Assembly (NCBI GenBank): GCA_964020085.1
Contig: OZ026606.1
Span: 8,875,683 to 8,939,682, forward strand
Direction: 5' to 3'
Length of the DNA stretch: 64,000 bases
DNA from: Micromussa lordhowensis
Lineage: Eukaryota; Cnidaria; Anthozoa; Scleractinia; Lobophylliidae
This document shows, in pieces, positions 33,691 to 45,683 of the stretch; position 1 is the stretch's first letter; each line of letters begins with the position of its first letter. The position numbers and the translations under genes were made by a program. The notes under the pieces are model-generated. The model was not told where the DNA came from, ran no database searches, and was given only the letters and a program-made list of their open reading frames with translations.

Positions 33691-34445
33691 TGGAGTCGCG
33701 CAACATGGCGGCCACAATTGACACGTAAACCAAAACGAGGCTTCAGTTTTCGCGGGCTTTCCTTGTAGGTTGACAGAGCACATGTACCCTTGGTTTAAAG
33801 CGTCCTTTGGACATCCATGTTGCAGTCAATTGACACCTGTCAAAACAAGGAATCCGCTGACCAGTATCACGTGACCATATCGCGGGCTCAAGTTCAGGGC
33901 TCATCGAGGTCACGTGTTTTTTTAAAGTTGACCGCTGCCCAAGTGCTGCTTTTTTCGATCAGATCGCGGGCTCATGTCAGGATTAACTTGCTGTAAACAG
34001 CGTAGGGTTGGTAGGAAGCCGGTTAACGCTAACCCAGGATTAAAATTTAACCGAATTATAACCTTTTCTTTTGTACAAAGTTTTTTCACTGCTTTTGTTT
34101 TGCGTATTTTGCTTTCATTAAAATTCAAAACACAAAAACAATATACAGAAAATCTCACCGCAAAGTTACAAAACTCAAATCAAAATTCTACTTTATCCTC
34201 GGCTAGTTTGATCGGGCTCTGAACAACCCGGCCCAGGAGCTACGCTTTTAGGCTGGCCTAAATCTATATATTATGCTAGCGTCTAAAAACAGAAATGATG
34301 TAATTCGCAAAATAACTATTGGGGTGGCTCTAAATTTAGATGTGACGTAATATTTACGAATTTTTAAGCTATAAAAATAAGACTGTTTGGAGCTTCATCA
34401 GTTGTGAAAATCGTGAATGCTTATCACGAATTAGAAGACCTCGAC

Positions 34446-37400
34446 ATGCACGAATGGGAAGACCTTGGTCAGAATCAGCCAATCTCATCTGGAGATATGG
34501 AAGCGCTTCTGGAAGACATCATGAGCGAGGCAGATAAACCGTGTATTGCCGCTTACCACACATCGCGAAGGAGGAAGAAAGACTTTATCTGCACTCAATG
34601 TCAAAAACGGTTTACAAGAAAATTTGACTTAGAGCGGCACATGAAAAAACATACGCAGCAAAAAGGCTATGGATGTGATGTCTGTTCAAGAACGTTTTAC
34701 CGCAAAGATAAACTTCATCAACATCGAACAATTTGTCAGAGAAAGGCGGCTAATGATGAACTTGTGGAAAAGCAGAACTCAAGACAAGTGATTGCAGACG
34801 ACGGTTTTGTTGATGGAAATGTTTCCACTGATGAGCATTGGTCTAAAGCCTCCAAGCGTTTTGTCTGTAGTCGGTGCAATAAACCTTTTACGAGGAAATT
34901 TGACATGCAGCGTCATATGAAGATGCATGCTCGTGGAAAAGAGTTTCAGTGCAGTATCTGCAGCAAAGCGTTTTATCGAAAAGACAAGGAAATAGAGCAT
35001 GAACTATGCTGTAGGAAAGAAGGAATGGCGGAGAATGATACTGTGGGAAACTCTGTGCAAAGCACTGCTCAAAGTGGAGGTGGGCTCACCAGCGATATTG
35101 AAGAGACGGTGGAAAACGACGGATGTGAAAGTGCAATCAATGGAAACTTGAAAACCATACATATGAAGCCGCGAGTCAATGAAAAGTATGATTTGTCTCT
35201 GTTTCTACAAGGAGAAAGGCCTAATGTCTTAAAGAACTTGGAAAAAGAATTCAAGGAAAAAAGAGGTCTTAAATGGTTTATTACAGTACAAGTGCGAATG
35301 GTGAAATACAGACCAGATGGAGAGGATGAATTTTCTATGCCTCACTTCAGAAGTGAGTGTCAAAGGCTAATTAATTTGAATGAACTGCCCGTTCAGTACC
35401 AGGAATGTGTGGACAAAGTCAGAGGGTCATTTCAGGCCTATCAACGAGAGGGAAGTGGTTGGCAATTGCAAGAGGTGAGCAGTTAGTTTTGTGTTATATG
35501 TAAAAGACTATAGTGAAATAGGTTTATGCCGTCATTTTACTCGATGAAGTTCACTTATTTGTTTGTTAATAGGTGTTGAAATTAGACCTTGGTGTTGCTG
35601 TGTACACCCCTCTGCAAGGATCTAGCTACGTGAAACTGTCCAAAGGGTTAGAGGACAAAAAGGCGATACTGAATGTACAGAACGAGGATGAAAAATGCTT
35701 TCTGTGGAGTGTTCTAGCGGCCCTTCACCCGGTGCACTGGAAAGATCACCCACATCGCGTTGGACACTACAAAGGCTATGAACAGGAACTGAACGTAAGT
35801 GGAATCGAGTTTCCAATGAAAGTAAAGAACATATCGAAATTTGAAAAGCAAAACCCTACCATTAGCATCAATCTCTTTGGTTATGAAGAAAAAGAGCTGT
35901 TTCCTGTCTACATCGCCGATCGGAAGAAAGAACAACACGTAAATTTACTGCTTATTTCTAACAATGACACCATGCACTATTGTTTGATTAGGAACTTGAG
36001 TAGACTCTTAGGTTCATTAAAGAAACATGACGGTCGGAGATTTTATTGTAATTATTGCCTGCATGATTTTACAAGGCAAGATCTGCTGGAACAACACGAA
36101 TCACATTGCCGTAAAAACGGTCCACAGAAGATTAGAATGCCCAGTGATGATAATGATATTTTGTATTTTAAGGATGTACACAAACAATTGAAAGTGCCTT
36201 TTGTGATTTATGCAGATTTTGAATCGATTTTAATGCCTTGTACACAAGAGAATGTGAATGACAATGTTTCGTATACACAAAAAACACACGAACATCAAGC
36301 GAGTGGCTTTTGCTATATTGTAGTGTCAGATGTGGAGGATTATAACACTCCACCAGTTGTCTATAGAGGAGAAAATGCAGTAGAAATTTTTTTACAATGT
36401 TTGCTAGCAGAAGAGAAACGTATTAGACCTATTTTAGAACATGTAGTCCCCATGGAATTAAGTGCATTAGATGAACGAAGCTTTCAAACAGCAACCTACT
36501 GTCATATCTGTGATGAAGAACTAGGAACTGATAGAGTAAGAGATCACTGTCATCTTACTGGGAAATATAGAGGTGCCGCACATGGCGACTGCAATTTAAA
36601 TTACAAATTTACCAAGCGCATACCAGTTGTTTTTCACAATCTCAAGAATTATGACGCGCATTTGTTGATCAAAGCTATGGGGATGATTAAAGATAAACCA
36701 ATTTCTTGTATACCAACAAACGATGAAAAATATATTTCATTTTCAATTGGGGATCTGACGTTTATCGACTCCCTTCAATTTCTGAACGCCTCCCTGGAAA
36801 AGTTAGTTTCAAACCTAGCCAAACAAGGGGTTGGGAAATTTAGAGTTCTTAATCGATACATCGATGACGAAAAAGTGCCACTACTTCTCAGGAAGGGCAT
36901 CTACCCCTATGAACATTTTGATAGTTTCAGCAAGTTCTCAGAAACGTGTTTACCCCCCAGATCGGCGTTTTTTAACTCGCTCAAAGATGAACATATTAGC
37001 GAGGAGGATTATGTTCACGCTCAAAACGTTTTCAAACAGTTTGGCTGTCATTCCCTGGGGGACTATCACGATTTGTATGTGAAATCAGATGTCCTTTTAC
37101 TGGCAGACGTATTTGAAAATTTTAGGGAAATTTGCTTAAATTATTATAAGTTAGACCCCGCACATTTTTACACGGCACCTGGGCTAAGTTGGGCAGCGTG
37201 TCTTAAGATGACAAAGGTTGAATTAGAGCTACTGACCGATGTGGATATGCATTTGTTTATCGAAGAGGGACTACGGGGTGGGATTAGTGTAATTTGTAAT
37301 CGTTATAGTAAAGCAAATAATAAGTATCTACCGAATTATAGACAAGACGAGGAATCGAAATATATCATATATCTCGATGCGAATAATTTGTATGGATGGG

Positions 37401-38698
37401 CTATGTCACAACCATTGCCCATGAATAGTTTTGCTTGGTTGACAGAGGATGAGTTTGATGGATTAGATATTTCGAATGTATCTGATGACAGTGACATTGG
37501 CTTCATACTAGAAGTGGATTTAGAGTATCCAACTGAACTTCATGACCTCCACAGTGACTTTCCACTCTGCCCTGAGAAATTAAAAGTGACAGATGACATG
37601 CTATCACCCTACTGCCAACAGCTGAAGGAAGATTTGGGTTTGAAAGAGCCTCCCATAGGCAAACTGATACCTAACCTACATAACAAGACAAGATATATTT
37701 TGCATTACAAGAATTTGAAGTTGTACCTGGATCTTGGCATGAAATTAACGAAGGTTCATCGCGTCTTGACCTTCCAGCAATCGCCTTGGTTGAAAGAATA
37801 TATTGACTTCAACACGGAAAAACGTAAACAAGCGGCTAATGACTTTGAAAAGGACTTCTTCAAACTACTTAACAACGCTGTCTTTGGGAAAACGATGGAA
37901 AATTTGCGCAACAGAGTGAACATTGAACTCGTGACAACAGAGAAAAGATTGCTGAAGCTGACAAAGGCCCCTTCCTTTGATCACTTCAGAATCTTCACAT
38001 CTGAAATTGCGGGTGTGAATCTAAAGAAAACGACTCTGTATTTGAATCGTCCTATGTACGCGGGTTTTGCAATCTTGGAACTGTCTAAAGTACTGATGTT
38101 TGATTTCTACTACAACCACATCAAGGTAAAGTATGGATCTCTGACAAAGCTGTTGTTCAGTGATACCGACTCGCTATGTTTAGAGGTAAAGACTGAAGAC
38201 ATCTACCAAGACATGGCAAGCGATGCACAATTGTTCGACTTCTCTGAATATGCCATAGATCATTTCCTCTACAACACTGAAAACAAAAAAGTCATTGGAA
38301 AGTTCAAAGACGAGACGCATGGCATACCGATTGAAGAATTTGTTGGCCTGCGACCCAAGATGTATTCACTGCTTTACACTGAAAACAACAAAACGACAGA
38401 GAAAAAGGTGGCCAAGGGAATTGCGAAACATGTCACGAAACAAAAGATCAGACACGAACACTATAAACAATGTTTATTTCACCAAGAACAACAGATGGCT
38501 TCAATGAAGCAACTTCGATCATTTGAGCACAATATCTTTTCCATCAAACTCAACAAGATCGGCTTGAGTCCCTTTGACAACAAGCGATACATTTTGGGTA
38601 ATGGTTGTGACACGCTTGCATATGGTCATTACACTTTAAGACAAGATGATTTAGATCAACATGACCAGGAGCTAATTGAATTATTAGTGGATTTGTAA
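34446..38698 (+). CDS. Protein-primed-type family B DNA polymerase with zinc fingers (Polinton/adintovirus-like), two exons
   Basis: Exon 1 is 34446-35474 and exon 2 is 35573-38698 (GT-AG, phase 0), giving 1,384 residues. The ATG at 34446 is the first in frame. Exon 1 encodes four C2H2-type fingers (FICTQCQKRF, YGCDVCSRTF, FVCSRCNKPF, FQCSICSKAF) and a fifth starts exon 2 (FYCNYCLHDF). The exonuclease has VIYADFES (Exo I), HNLKNYDAHLL (Exo II) and YHDLYVKSDVLLLAD (Exo III). Between Exo I and II, CHICDEEL...RDHCHLTGKYRG...HGDCN resembles the zinc/His-Me motif of recombination endonuclease VII. Polymerase motifs A (YLDANNLYGWAM), B (KLLNNAVFGKTMENLR) and C (FSDTDSL) are intact. The frame has no stop or shift, so the gene may be active. 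The role is replication of the element's own DNA, probably primed by a terminal protein; the N-terminal fingers may bind DNA. Confidence 0.92.
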
Positions 38699-39847
38699 AT
38701 AAGTTTACTTTAGGTTAATATCCAGGAGTTGAACCGTACAATTTCTCCCCGCATTTCCTTAACTTCGCCGTAAGATCGAAAACTCTCGTTAATTGCCAAC
38801 GAGCCAGCCGAGCGAAGACGCTCGGCTGGCGAGGCGGCAGAGAATAGTGCCGCGCGAAGAATGGCGTATGCGAAAAAATTCTCGATCGAGCTCTGAAAGT
38901 GTAACTGTAAGGTGTAAGATGTAACAATGGCTCAGTTTGAGCCAATTGCAAGGACGGAACTATTCGAGCTATTGTAGTTTTTAGCCAATCAGGAGGCACG
39001 TTACATCTAGACTTGTCTCGTGGAATATCATTGTTTTCTTTGCTGTTGTGTTTATCCAACTGTGAACAATTTCATAGTCTCAGAACATATCGAACCAGCG
39101 TGGTTCCTCTCTCACTTTAGCGAAATGAAAGTTCAATTGGGGAGCGTACCCTTTACAAAACTCTTCTTCTAATTCGAATATTCAGGAAAACTGTTAGACA
39201 AGAGCAAATCCAAGACACAAAATCGACATGAAAACGAACCAGCGTGTTCACCACGGAATTGAAGGAGCGTGTTCATGAATCGAAACAGTGTATTCCTTCT
39301 CTGTTTACCTATATCGAACTGAAAGTTCCATCGGGCAGCTTTTTTGGAAAGATTGTGTTCACCAGTCGAACCACTAGAGCAAATCCAGTGTTGAAATCTA
39401 GCATATCGAACTGAAGGTTGAGTCGGCAGTGTTTCCGAACAGAACTGAACGAGCGTGTTTATCATACAGTCGAATCCAGTGTTCAAAACACAAATCGGAT
39501 CTGTTTTGCGACAGAATTAAACGAGTCGTGTTCATCAATCAAACTAGCGTGTTCACTTTCAGTTTGACTTTGCCCATCATATTGAACTGAAAGTTCGACC
39601 GAGCAGCGATACATTCCAATACTCTTGATATTCAGGGATTGCGTGACGAACGTTACCTGCCGGTAAACGCGTTATAATTTTCTCTCGGTAATGTTTGCAA
39701 CAGAAGAGAACCAAAAATCCGTTATGCTGTATTAATAAACCCCTTATTATAGCACAAATTATTCGCTCGTTGGCACTCTATCGATAGGTATACCTAGTTT
39801 TATTTGTTGATGGTTTTGTTTATTTGTTGATGTTAGTGAATGCAAGA
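38699..39847. repeat. Non-coding core DNA with diverged tandem repeats, 3' of PolB
   Basis: From about 39075 to 39600, motifs such as TATCGAACTGAAAGTTC, CGAACCAGCGTGTTCA and GAACGAGCGTGTTCATC recur irregularly at 60-120 base spacing, like an old satellite. A hairpin, GCCAGCCGAGCG...CGCTCGGCTGGC, lies at about 38810-38839. No integrase, ATPase, protease or capsid frame is visible. Confidence 0.6.
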
Positions 39848-40236
39848 AGAGATTGGAAGCGGATTACTCCTGGAACCTACGTAATCACATGTAAAAGTAA
39901 TTAACGTTGATGTAAATAAAACAATGAAGACGAAAAAACAATGTCTGGATTGTTGTGTGTTCACAAGTCTCCGTCGAACGAAACAAAATTTGCACAAGTG
40001 TGAGGTTTATAATTCGGTTGTTCGGATAAAAATCACATATCCTCTTCACTTTGATTATCCTCCCCACCACCTTCGACATTTAGTGGCAATAGATGGAGCA
40101 TCACCGACGGTGGTCGCTGTCTTGATTTTCAACATCGAATGGTCAATCGAAATAAAATTACTGCTGTTGGTAGGATTACCAGACTTAAAATCAGAGGACA
40201 AACATGAATTTTGCCGTGGTAAGAAAAACCTTTTAT

Positions 40237-41600
40237 TGAAAGCACACGCGTGCCTTTTTCTCACATTCCCTCACGCTATCGCCACGCGTGATTCTACGCG
40301 TGCTCTCAGAGAAAAACACAACAGTAAAAATGGCCCTTTTGGCCCCTTTGGCCCTATAAATTCCGCATTATAACCGGTTTTGTTCAATTAGGCTTAAACA
40401 TTTACACTATTAATGTGGTGAATAGAAAATGTAAACAATGCCCCATCCCAGGGTATGGGTCAAAATTTTAGTTCGTTTGGCAAACCATTTGGCACAATTG
40501 CAAGTACACGATTTATTTCTGAAAATGTACATTAGGTAAGAAACTTGAGATTTCCTTTACAGAGAAATTATTAACTTATTTAGTGATTTATCATTCGATT
40601 ATCATTCGATTTTTCGAAGACAGTTGCGTGATCTCAGTAATAAGATTGGCCTTGCTTTGCAGCCAGTTTTTGTAAGCAAGAAATTAGAACAAGACCTTAA
40701 GCCTAGAGAAGCCAAGCCGTCAGATTGTTAATCAGCGATGCGTTGTTTATCATTTTGTATGTGATCTGTGCGATGCAGATTATGTCGGCTATACGGCCCG
40801 ACACCTTTTTCAACGAGTCGCTGAACACAAAAATTCGGCAATTGGCAAGCATTTTCATGAAGCGCATGGTTTGAGGGATCGTTTGAACGAGAGTCATTTT
40901 AAGATTCTGAGAAAGTGTCAAGGTAAACTTGATTGTTTAGTGTTTGAAATGCTTTCTTTATATTAAGAAATTCAAACCTAATCTGAACGTGCAAACGGAC
41001 TCCATACGTCCTAAACTTTTTGTTTAACTTGTAAATTATTTTTCCTTATTGTTCTTTTTTAGTATTTATAGAACTTATTTTTATATTTTCTTGACTTGAT
41101 AATGACCTTATGTTAACGTTGAAACGTCGTCGATTTTAGCTTTCTATAGCTTTTTATCGTTTTTTAACTTTTTTAAATCTTACAATGTTATTAAGCAACG
41201 TTTTGTCGCAAGTTTTTATCGTCAAATGTTATTGTAAGTCACTTCTTCTACGGAGTTTTACAGAGATAAGGAAAAACTTTTATTGAAACCACGCGCACGC
41301 TTTCCTCTCACGATCTCCACGTGCGATTCCACGCGTGCTCTGAGAGAAAAACACAACGCTAAAATGTGGCGTTTTTGGCGTTTTTGGCGCTTTTCGCTTG
41401 ATGAATGTAGTTTTGCAAAGTTTTGTTCAGTTGTAATCCAACTTTCACAGAGATAACATGGTGCGGAGGAAATGTAAACATTGTCCGATGTCAGATTTTA
41501 GTTCGTTTAGCAAAACATTTGGCACAAGTACATGATTTATTTGAAACAGAACGAAAATATTGGCTGCAATTTGCCAAGTCTCATTAAGAGCAGTTTTATT
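40237..41600 (+). mobile_element. PLE relic inside the right inverted repeat
   Basis: Mirror copy of 31560-32923. It has two direct repeats (about 40237-40560 and 41271-41600) around a GIY-YIG fragment. The first repeat reads KCKQCPIPGYGSK and, after a frameshift, VRLANHLAQLQVHD, similar to the Cys-rich N-terminal segment of some PLEs. Confidence 0.6.
40718..40966 (+). pseudogene. GIY-YIG endonuclease fragment (PLE relic), right copy
   Basis: Same fragment as 32197-32445, with DADYVGYTARHLFQR and the terminal TAA at 40964. The same one-base frameshift separates it from its upstream part, so the damage predates homogenisation of the two repeats. Confidence 0.75.
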
Positions 41601-43266
41601 TAGCAAGGATGGTATTCTTTTCAAAAGTTTTCACTGAGAAAATTAATTTTAAAAAAAAGTTATTACTTTGCACAAACTGCATTTTGTGCGATGCCTCAGC
41701 ATTCCCGCCTGTCACTGAAAATGTAACAGATATCATGAAAACGTCACAAATAGGAAAGCGGCGCAGCCTCTCAAGGTATAATTATAAATTATAGTCGAAT
41801 AAAGCATTTGCATTATTGTATCGTCAAGTAAACCAAACAAGTGTTAACACTAAAACATGGTTTGTAACAAACATGGTTTATAACAACAACTGCATACCGG
41901 TGCAAAACGTAGCTAACAATGTTATCGAGCTCTCAAGGACTATGATGGAAAAGATAAACGGACAGGAGAAAATGAGATGTATCCAATAAAACACGAGTTA
42001 CATTCAGTCAATTGCGCTGGATGTTCTATTGACTAAACGTGTTAGATAGTTACACAAAGCTCGCGTCGCGCCTCAGGGAATTAGATATGAGCAGAATGAA
42101 AACTATCGGGATGTGAAGTCATGAAAGGAATCTCTAAATTTTGACTTGCATTATATTTAATAGAGCTTAGACTATTTATATCAAGGCATGTTATAGACCA
42201 AAAACAGTCGGAGAACACTCAGAAGAGGGATTAGGGCCTATAGGATATAGGATACAAGACTATCAATGCTACCTCGAAGTTTCATTGAAGTTAATGACTA
42301 ATGACTTCACAGAATTATCGAAAAGGCCTTGAGTACAAAGTATGGTTCAGCGCACTCGATCATAACTGCATTGAAAGAACTAACAGTAGGACGTCCAAAT
42401 GATCACTTGACTTGTTAGAGCTCTATGAGTTGTAAATAGTTTAAGATTAATTAATTGATTGCAGTAAACGTCTTTGAAAACATTTTTGTTCGTTCATTTT
42501 CTCGGTCTTGTCTACTTGCATAACTTTAGGCGGTTAATGACCCCAGGGACATTATTTTTTCAATAACATAGAGGCAATGGAAAACTCTAATGTGTTTGAA
42601 CAAATGGAATTGTTTTGTCAGACCAAATAGAAATCGGTTTATTCGCAATCGTAGATTTTTATAATAACTAAGGCAAATAAGACGAAACCGCGATCCATAC
42701 AGACATTGGCCCAAGGCGCTAAAGCCTATAGTAATCATGTTCAAAGGAAATTTCTTTTCTGCTTAGCGTCTATTCAAAATGAAAATACAAATTGACGGTC
42801 CAAACGTGGAAAAGTAATTTTCATGTCGCCTATACATAATTGATATTTCCCGGGTCGGAAAATAAAGTAATAGAAATAAAGTAAATTTTATTCAGAGATG
42901 AAATTACCCTGCTAATAAATGTTTTTTTTTCTTATTGATCTCAATAATAGACCGAATTAGGCAGGAGGTTTCATTTCATGATGTCATCCTCTAAAATTAT
43001 CCTACAGCGTCATCTGATCTATTTTTAGCTTTTCCCCACGGTGATGTCATCTTCCGAAAAGGGGAATTACGTCACATTACGGTAAAAAAATGATGTCATG
43101 AACACCCTTACGCCCCACGCAAACACCGCTTCATTCCAATGATGTCATCTCCCGGAATGGGGAGTGATGTCATTTCCTAGGGGATTATGGCGTCACGGAC
43201 GCCCCTCAACGCCCCCTACGCCCCTACGCATACGCCCTGGCGTTGAACTGTCTGTTTCCTACTACT

Positions 43267-43272
43267 CAAGAT
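43267..43272. repeat. 6-bp target-site duplication (right)
   Basis: CAAGAT directly follows the CCTACTACT terminus and matches 29877-29882. Confidence 0.9.
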
Positions 43273-44236
43273 GAATAGAGTAGATGTTGGTGCTTGTCTG
43301 TAGGTTTAGTGTAGAGGTCTGTAGATATACTACCGTCGTTAGTCAAAGACACACTAACGTCAAGGAAAGGTATATTAGTAGAAGAGTGTGAACTGGTGAA
43401 TTTAATGGTGGAGTGAATGTTGTTAAGATAATCGATGAAAATTTTTAAGTTATCTAAACCTTCGGTCCAGATCATAAAAATATCATCGATATATCGTAGC
43501 CAAGTGTGGGGTTGAAATGGGGCATTTTCCAAAGCGTTGGCTTCGAAATAACCCAGAAAAAGGTTAGCATAAGAGGGGGCCATTTTGGTACCCATGGCAG
43601 TGCCGTGAATTTGAAGATAATGGTTATCATTAAAAGAAAAATTATTCATGGTGAGAATCATGCGAATGAGGTCACAGAGTGTGATAGTGGGAATGGTATT
43701 ATGAGAGGAAGTACGTAAAAAATGGTCACAAGCATTAATACCTTCATTATGTGGGATATTAGTATATAATGATGAAACATCAAGTGTAACTAGTAAGGAA
43801 TTAGCGGGTAAATTACCAATGGTAAGGAGTTTGTTAAGGAAGTCGTTTGTGTCCTTAACAAAGGACGGCAGTTTATGGACCAAAGGTTGAAGGTGGTAGT
43901 CAACGAAGTGGGACATGCGTTCAGTGGGATGGCTATTAGATGAAACAATGGGGCGTCCTGGATTACCCGGTTTATGTATTTTGGGTAGAATGTAAAATCG
44001 TCCTGGTTTAACGTCAGACTGTATAAGGTATTGTTTGGTTTTGTCGTTTATGAGTTTGTCCTTATGCATTCTGTTAACGTAAAAGGTGACACGTCTTTGT
44101 ATGTGGGCAGTAAGGTCTTCGTTTTGGCGTCGGTAGAATTTGGTGTCAGTAAGTTGTCTGTTGCATTCGTCGATGTACCAAGTTTTGTCCATAACAACAG
44201 TACCAGAACCTTTGTCAGCGGGTTTTATAATTATTA
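43273..44236 (-). pseudogene. PLE reverse transcriptase core
   Basis: Minus-strand frame with LIIIKPADKGSGTVVMD, the PLE signature FYILPKIHKPGNPGRPIVSS, motif A (LVTLDVSSLYTNIPH), motif B (GTAMGTKMAPSYANLFLG) and motif C (WLRYIDDIFMIW). The frame is ended by a TGA created at the junction with the Polinton-like element (43266-43268); across the insert the protein continues in frame at 29876. Upstream, the frame enters foreign sequence at about 44237. RT active-site residues are intact. Confidence 0.9.
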
Positions 44237-44803
44237 GCCTGCGAAAACAGCCGTCCTTCTTCGCTCCCGGGCCGAGTGGCGTTTCGCGAGAAGGACGTCT
44301 GCGATTTACCGCCGAAAATTCCATACTGATGACGTAAGTGTGAACTTTGTAATCTTGCCTCAATCTGCAAAATAGGCATAAATTAACATTTGCGGTTTTT
44401 CCCGAGGAGATGAATATTCATGATCAGGATGAAACTTGCATTCTTTGCAGAAGAGGCGCTGAAAAGGGCGACAGATACTATGTGAGGACTCAGTGATATT
44501 AAGATCACTGAGCTCCTGCAAAAGATACCGCGATATCTCGAACATTTGTTCGACTTTCTCCCGTCGAACTCGACAAATTCACTTCTCTTCACGTTTCCGT
44601 TTTGCTGTCTGTCATGTAAAAGCAAATCGAGAAGTGACAGAGGTTAGTGGTTAACATTATTACCGAGGAAAATGACTTGCGTGGTCGACAATTTCTTGAT
44701 GAAAACTTTTTTCGGATAGCTGCAAGACGCGTAATATCTCTAGACAAACGTATAGCTTTTTTTAGATGTTTTCTCTAGTTTAAATAGGTAATGCCATGTA
44801 TTA
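44237..44803. mobile_element. MITE-like insert replacing part of the PLE
   Basis: Between the N-terminal PLE piece and the RT core lie about 570 bp of unrelated sequence, starting GCCTGCGAAAACAGCCGTCC, with an inner hairpin at about 44490-44520 (CTCAGTGAT...ATCACTGAG). The part of the PLE normally found here, about 150 codons before the KPADKGS box, is absent, so the insertion came with a deletion. I recall similar LRKQPSFFAPGPSG frames being scattered in coral gene models. Confidence 0.55.
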
Positions 44804-45619
44804 TTATGGAAATACCTTAATAAATTGTTGTTGTTGTTGATTGAGGCTATTATCGGTGAAATTGTGGTCAATACCGCGGAAGCGAGCGGCTTTTTTGGCA
44901 CGTCTGTGGGTAAGCAAAGTCTCAAGCGAAGACGCCATGGAATCCAGTTTGCTTGTGTAGAATAAAAAAGCATCCGGTGAACAAGAGATGCGTAAGAGTT
45001 CCATCTGATGCGAGAGTTCCTTAGTAAGTGCTTTGATCTTGTGTCTGCATTCAGTGATGAGTAGCTTCAAGTGTCGGTAAGCAGCAGAGTGTGAGATATA
45101 TCTCCATCGGCGATGAAATTTTTCATTGTCTGTGTGCAGTGGTGGTAGACTTGGATATAGTGATGCTGGAATGTAGTTGTTTTCTTTAAAGAAGGTGTAG
45201 TTCAGAAGGTGATGTTTGTATCGAGTAAGTTTCAGTTGAATCCTTTTCGTGGCGTTGAAGAGGCCAGTATATTCGTGTAGCGTAGCTCTGGCTGGATCTG
45301 AAGAGTAGGCATTTGAAGTAGATTGTTGTGATGTAGTGGCTAAAGCAGGTCTAGGGTTAAGTTCAATATCCATGCAAATTGTAAGGGCTGCGAGGATCAA
45401 AAAAATAACTGACAATAAAGGAAACCTGTATGGCGATCCGTGTATGGCTTTAGTTGAGTTGGTAGAGATGTTGGTAGAACCATATGATAATATGACACGA
45501 GGATGAAAGGAACCAATGCAAAGCAATGCAATGCAATGAAAGTAGCCCTGCAGTTTTACTTGGGTGGTGATTATAAAGTAAGCAAAATTAAAATAGATTA
45601 TCAAAATTGCATAATTCAT
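44804..45619 (-). pseudogene. PLE N-terminal region
   Basis: A 271-codon frame with a hydrophobic start, a helical basic middle (FHRRWRYISHSAAYRHLKLL) and ending in HRRAKKAARFRGIDHNFTDN, similar to the basic box just before the RT in PLEs. The ATG at 45619 is the first of the frame, but the true start is uncertain. It is cut off from the RT core by the 44237-44803 insert. Confidence 0.65.
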
Positions 45620-45683
45620 TTAACTATGGAGCTTGTTTTGGAAACAATTTAACATCCTTTTCCCGAAATGATTTCATTTACAG

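Larger units (their letters stand above)
29883..43266. mobile_element. Polinton/Maverick-like DNA transposon, 13,384 bp, PolB only
   Basis: The ends are AGTAGTAGGAAACAGACAG and its inverse, flanked by the 6-bp duplication CAAGAT. A 6-bp duplication and 5'-AG ends are hallmarks of Polintons. The terminal inverted repeats are about 3.4 kb each, far longer than the few hundred bases to about 1 kb usual for the group. The 6.5-kb unique core holds a two-exon family B DNA polymerase (34446-38698). I cannot find the usual Polinton retroviral-type integrase, packaging ATPase, cysteine protease or capsid genes, and 38699-39847 holds only non-coding repeats. The element is therefore nonautonomous for integration and particle formation, unless supplied in trans, or belongs to a PolB-only lineage. 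It is related to virus-like elements; no intact virion gene is seen. Confidence 0.85.
39848..43266 (-). repeat. Right terminal inverted repeat of the Polinton-like element
   Basis: Reverse complement of 29883-33309. Differences seen by eye include TGACATCACTCC against TGACATCATTCC near the tip, a few-base length change in an A-run, and a roughly 10-base difference around the CACGCGTG block near 40290. The near identity implies recent insertion or homogenisation of the two ends. Confidence 0.9.
28819..45640 (-). mobile_element. Penelope-like retroelement (PLE), split by a 13.4-kb Polinton-like insertion
   Basis: Read on the minus strand, the order is N-terminal part 45619-44804, a foreign insert at 44803-44237, RT core 44236-43273, the Polinton-like element 43266-29883, then the RT C-terminus and GIY-YIG nuclease 29876-29005. 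The 3' flank down to about 28819 includes the hairpin-prone TTTCGGCTGGCCAAACCAG. The element landed in an exon of the DDE-like gene. Boundaries at both ends are approximate. The element is defective: it lacks part of the RT N-terminus and carries a frameshift near 29578. Confidence 0.8.

Noticed and set aside
33310..34445. Possible integrase or ATPase gene upstream of PolB
   Set aside because: The only frames are short and cross a hairpin and an ACG microsatellite; no chromodomain, DDE or Walker motifs are visible.
34404..34445. GTG codon as the PolB start
   Set aside because: Eukaryotic expression is expected, and an in-frame ATG is available at 34446 ahead of the first zinc finger.
40055..40264. 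Possible CRISPR-like or phage-like features in the element
   Set aside because: No regular spacers and the host is eukaryotic; the repeats are PLE remnants.
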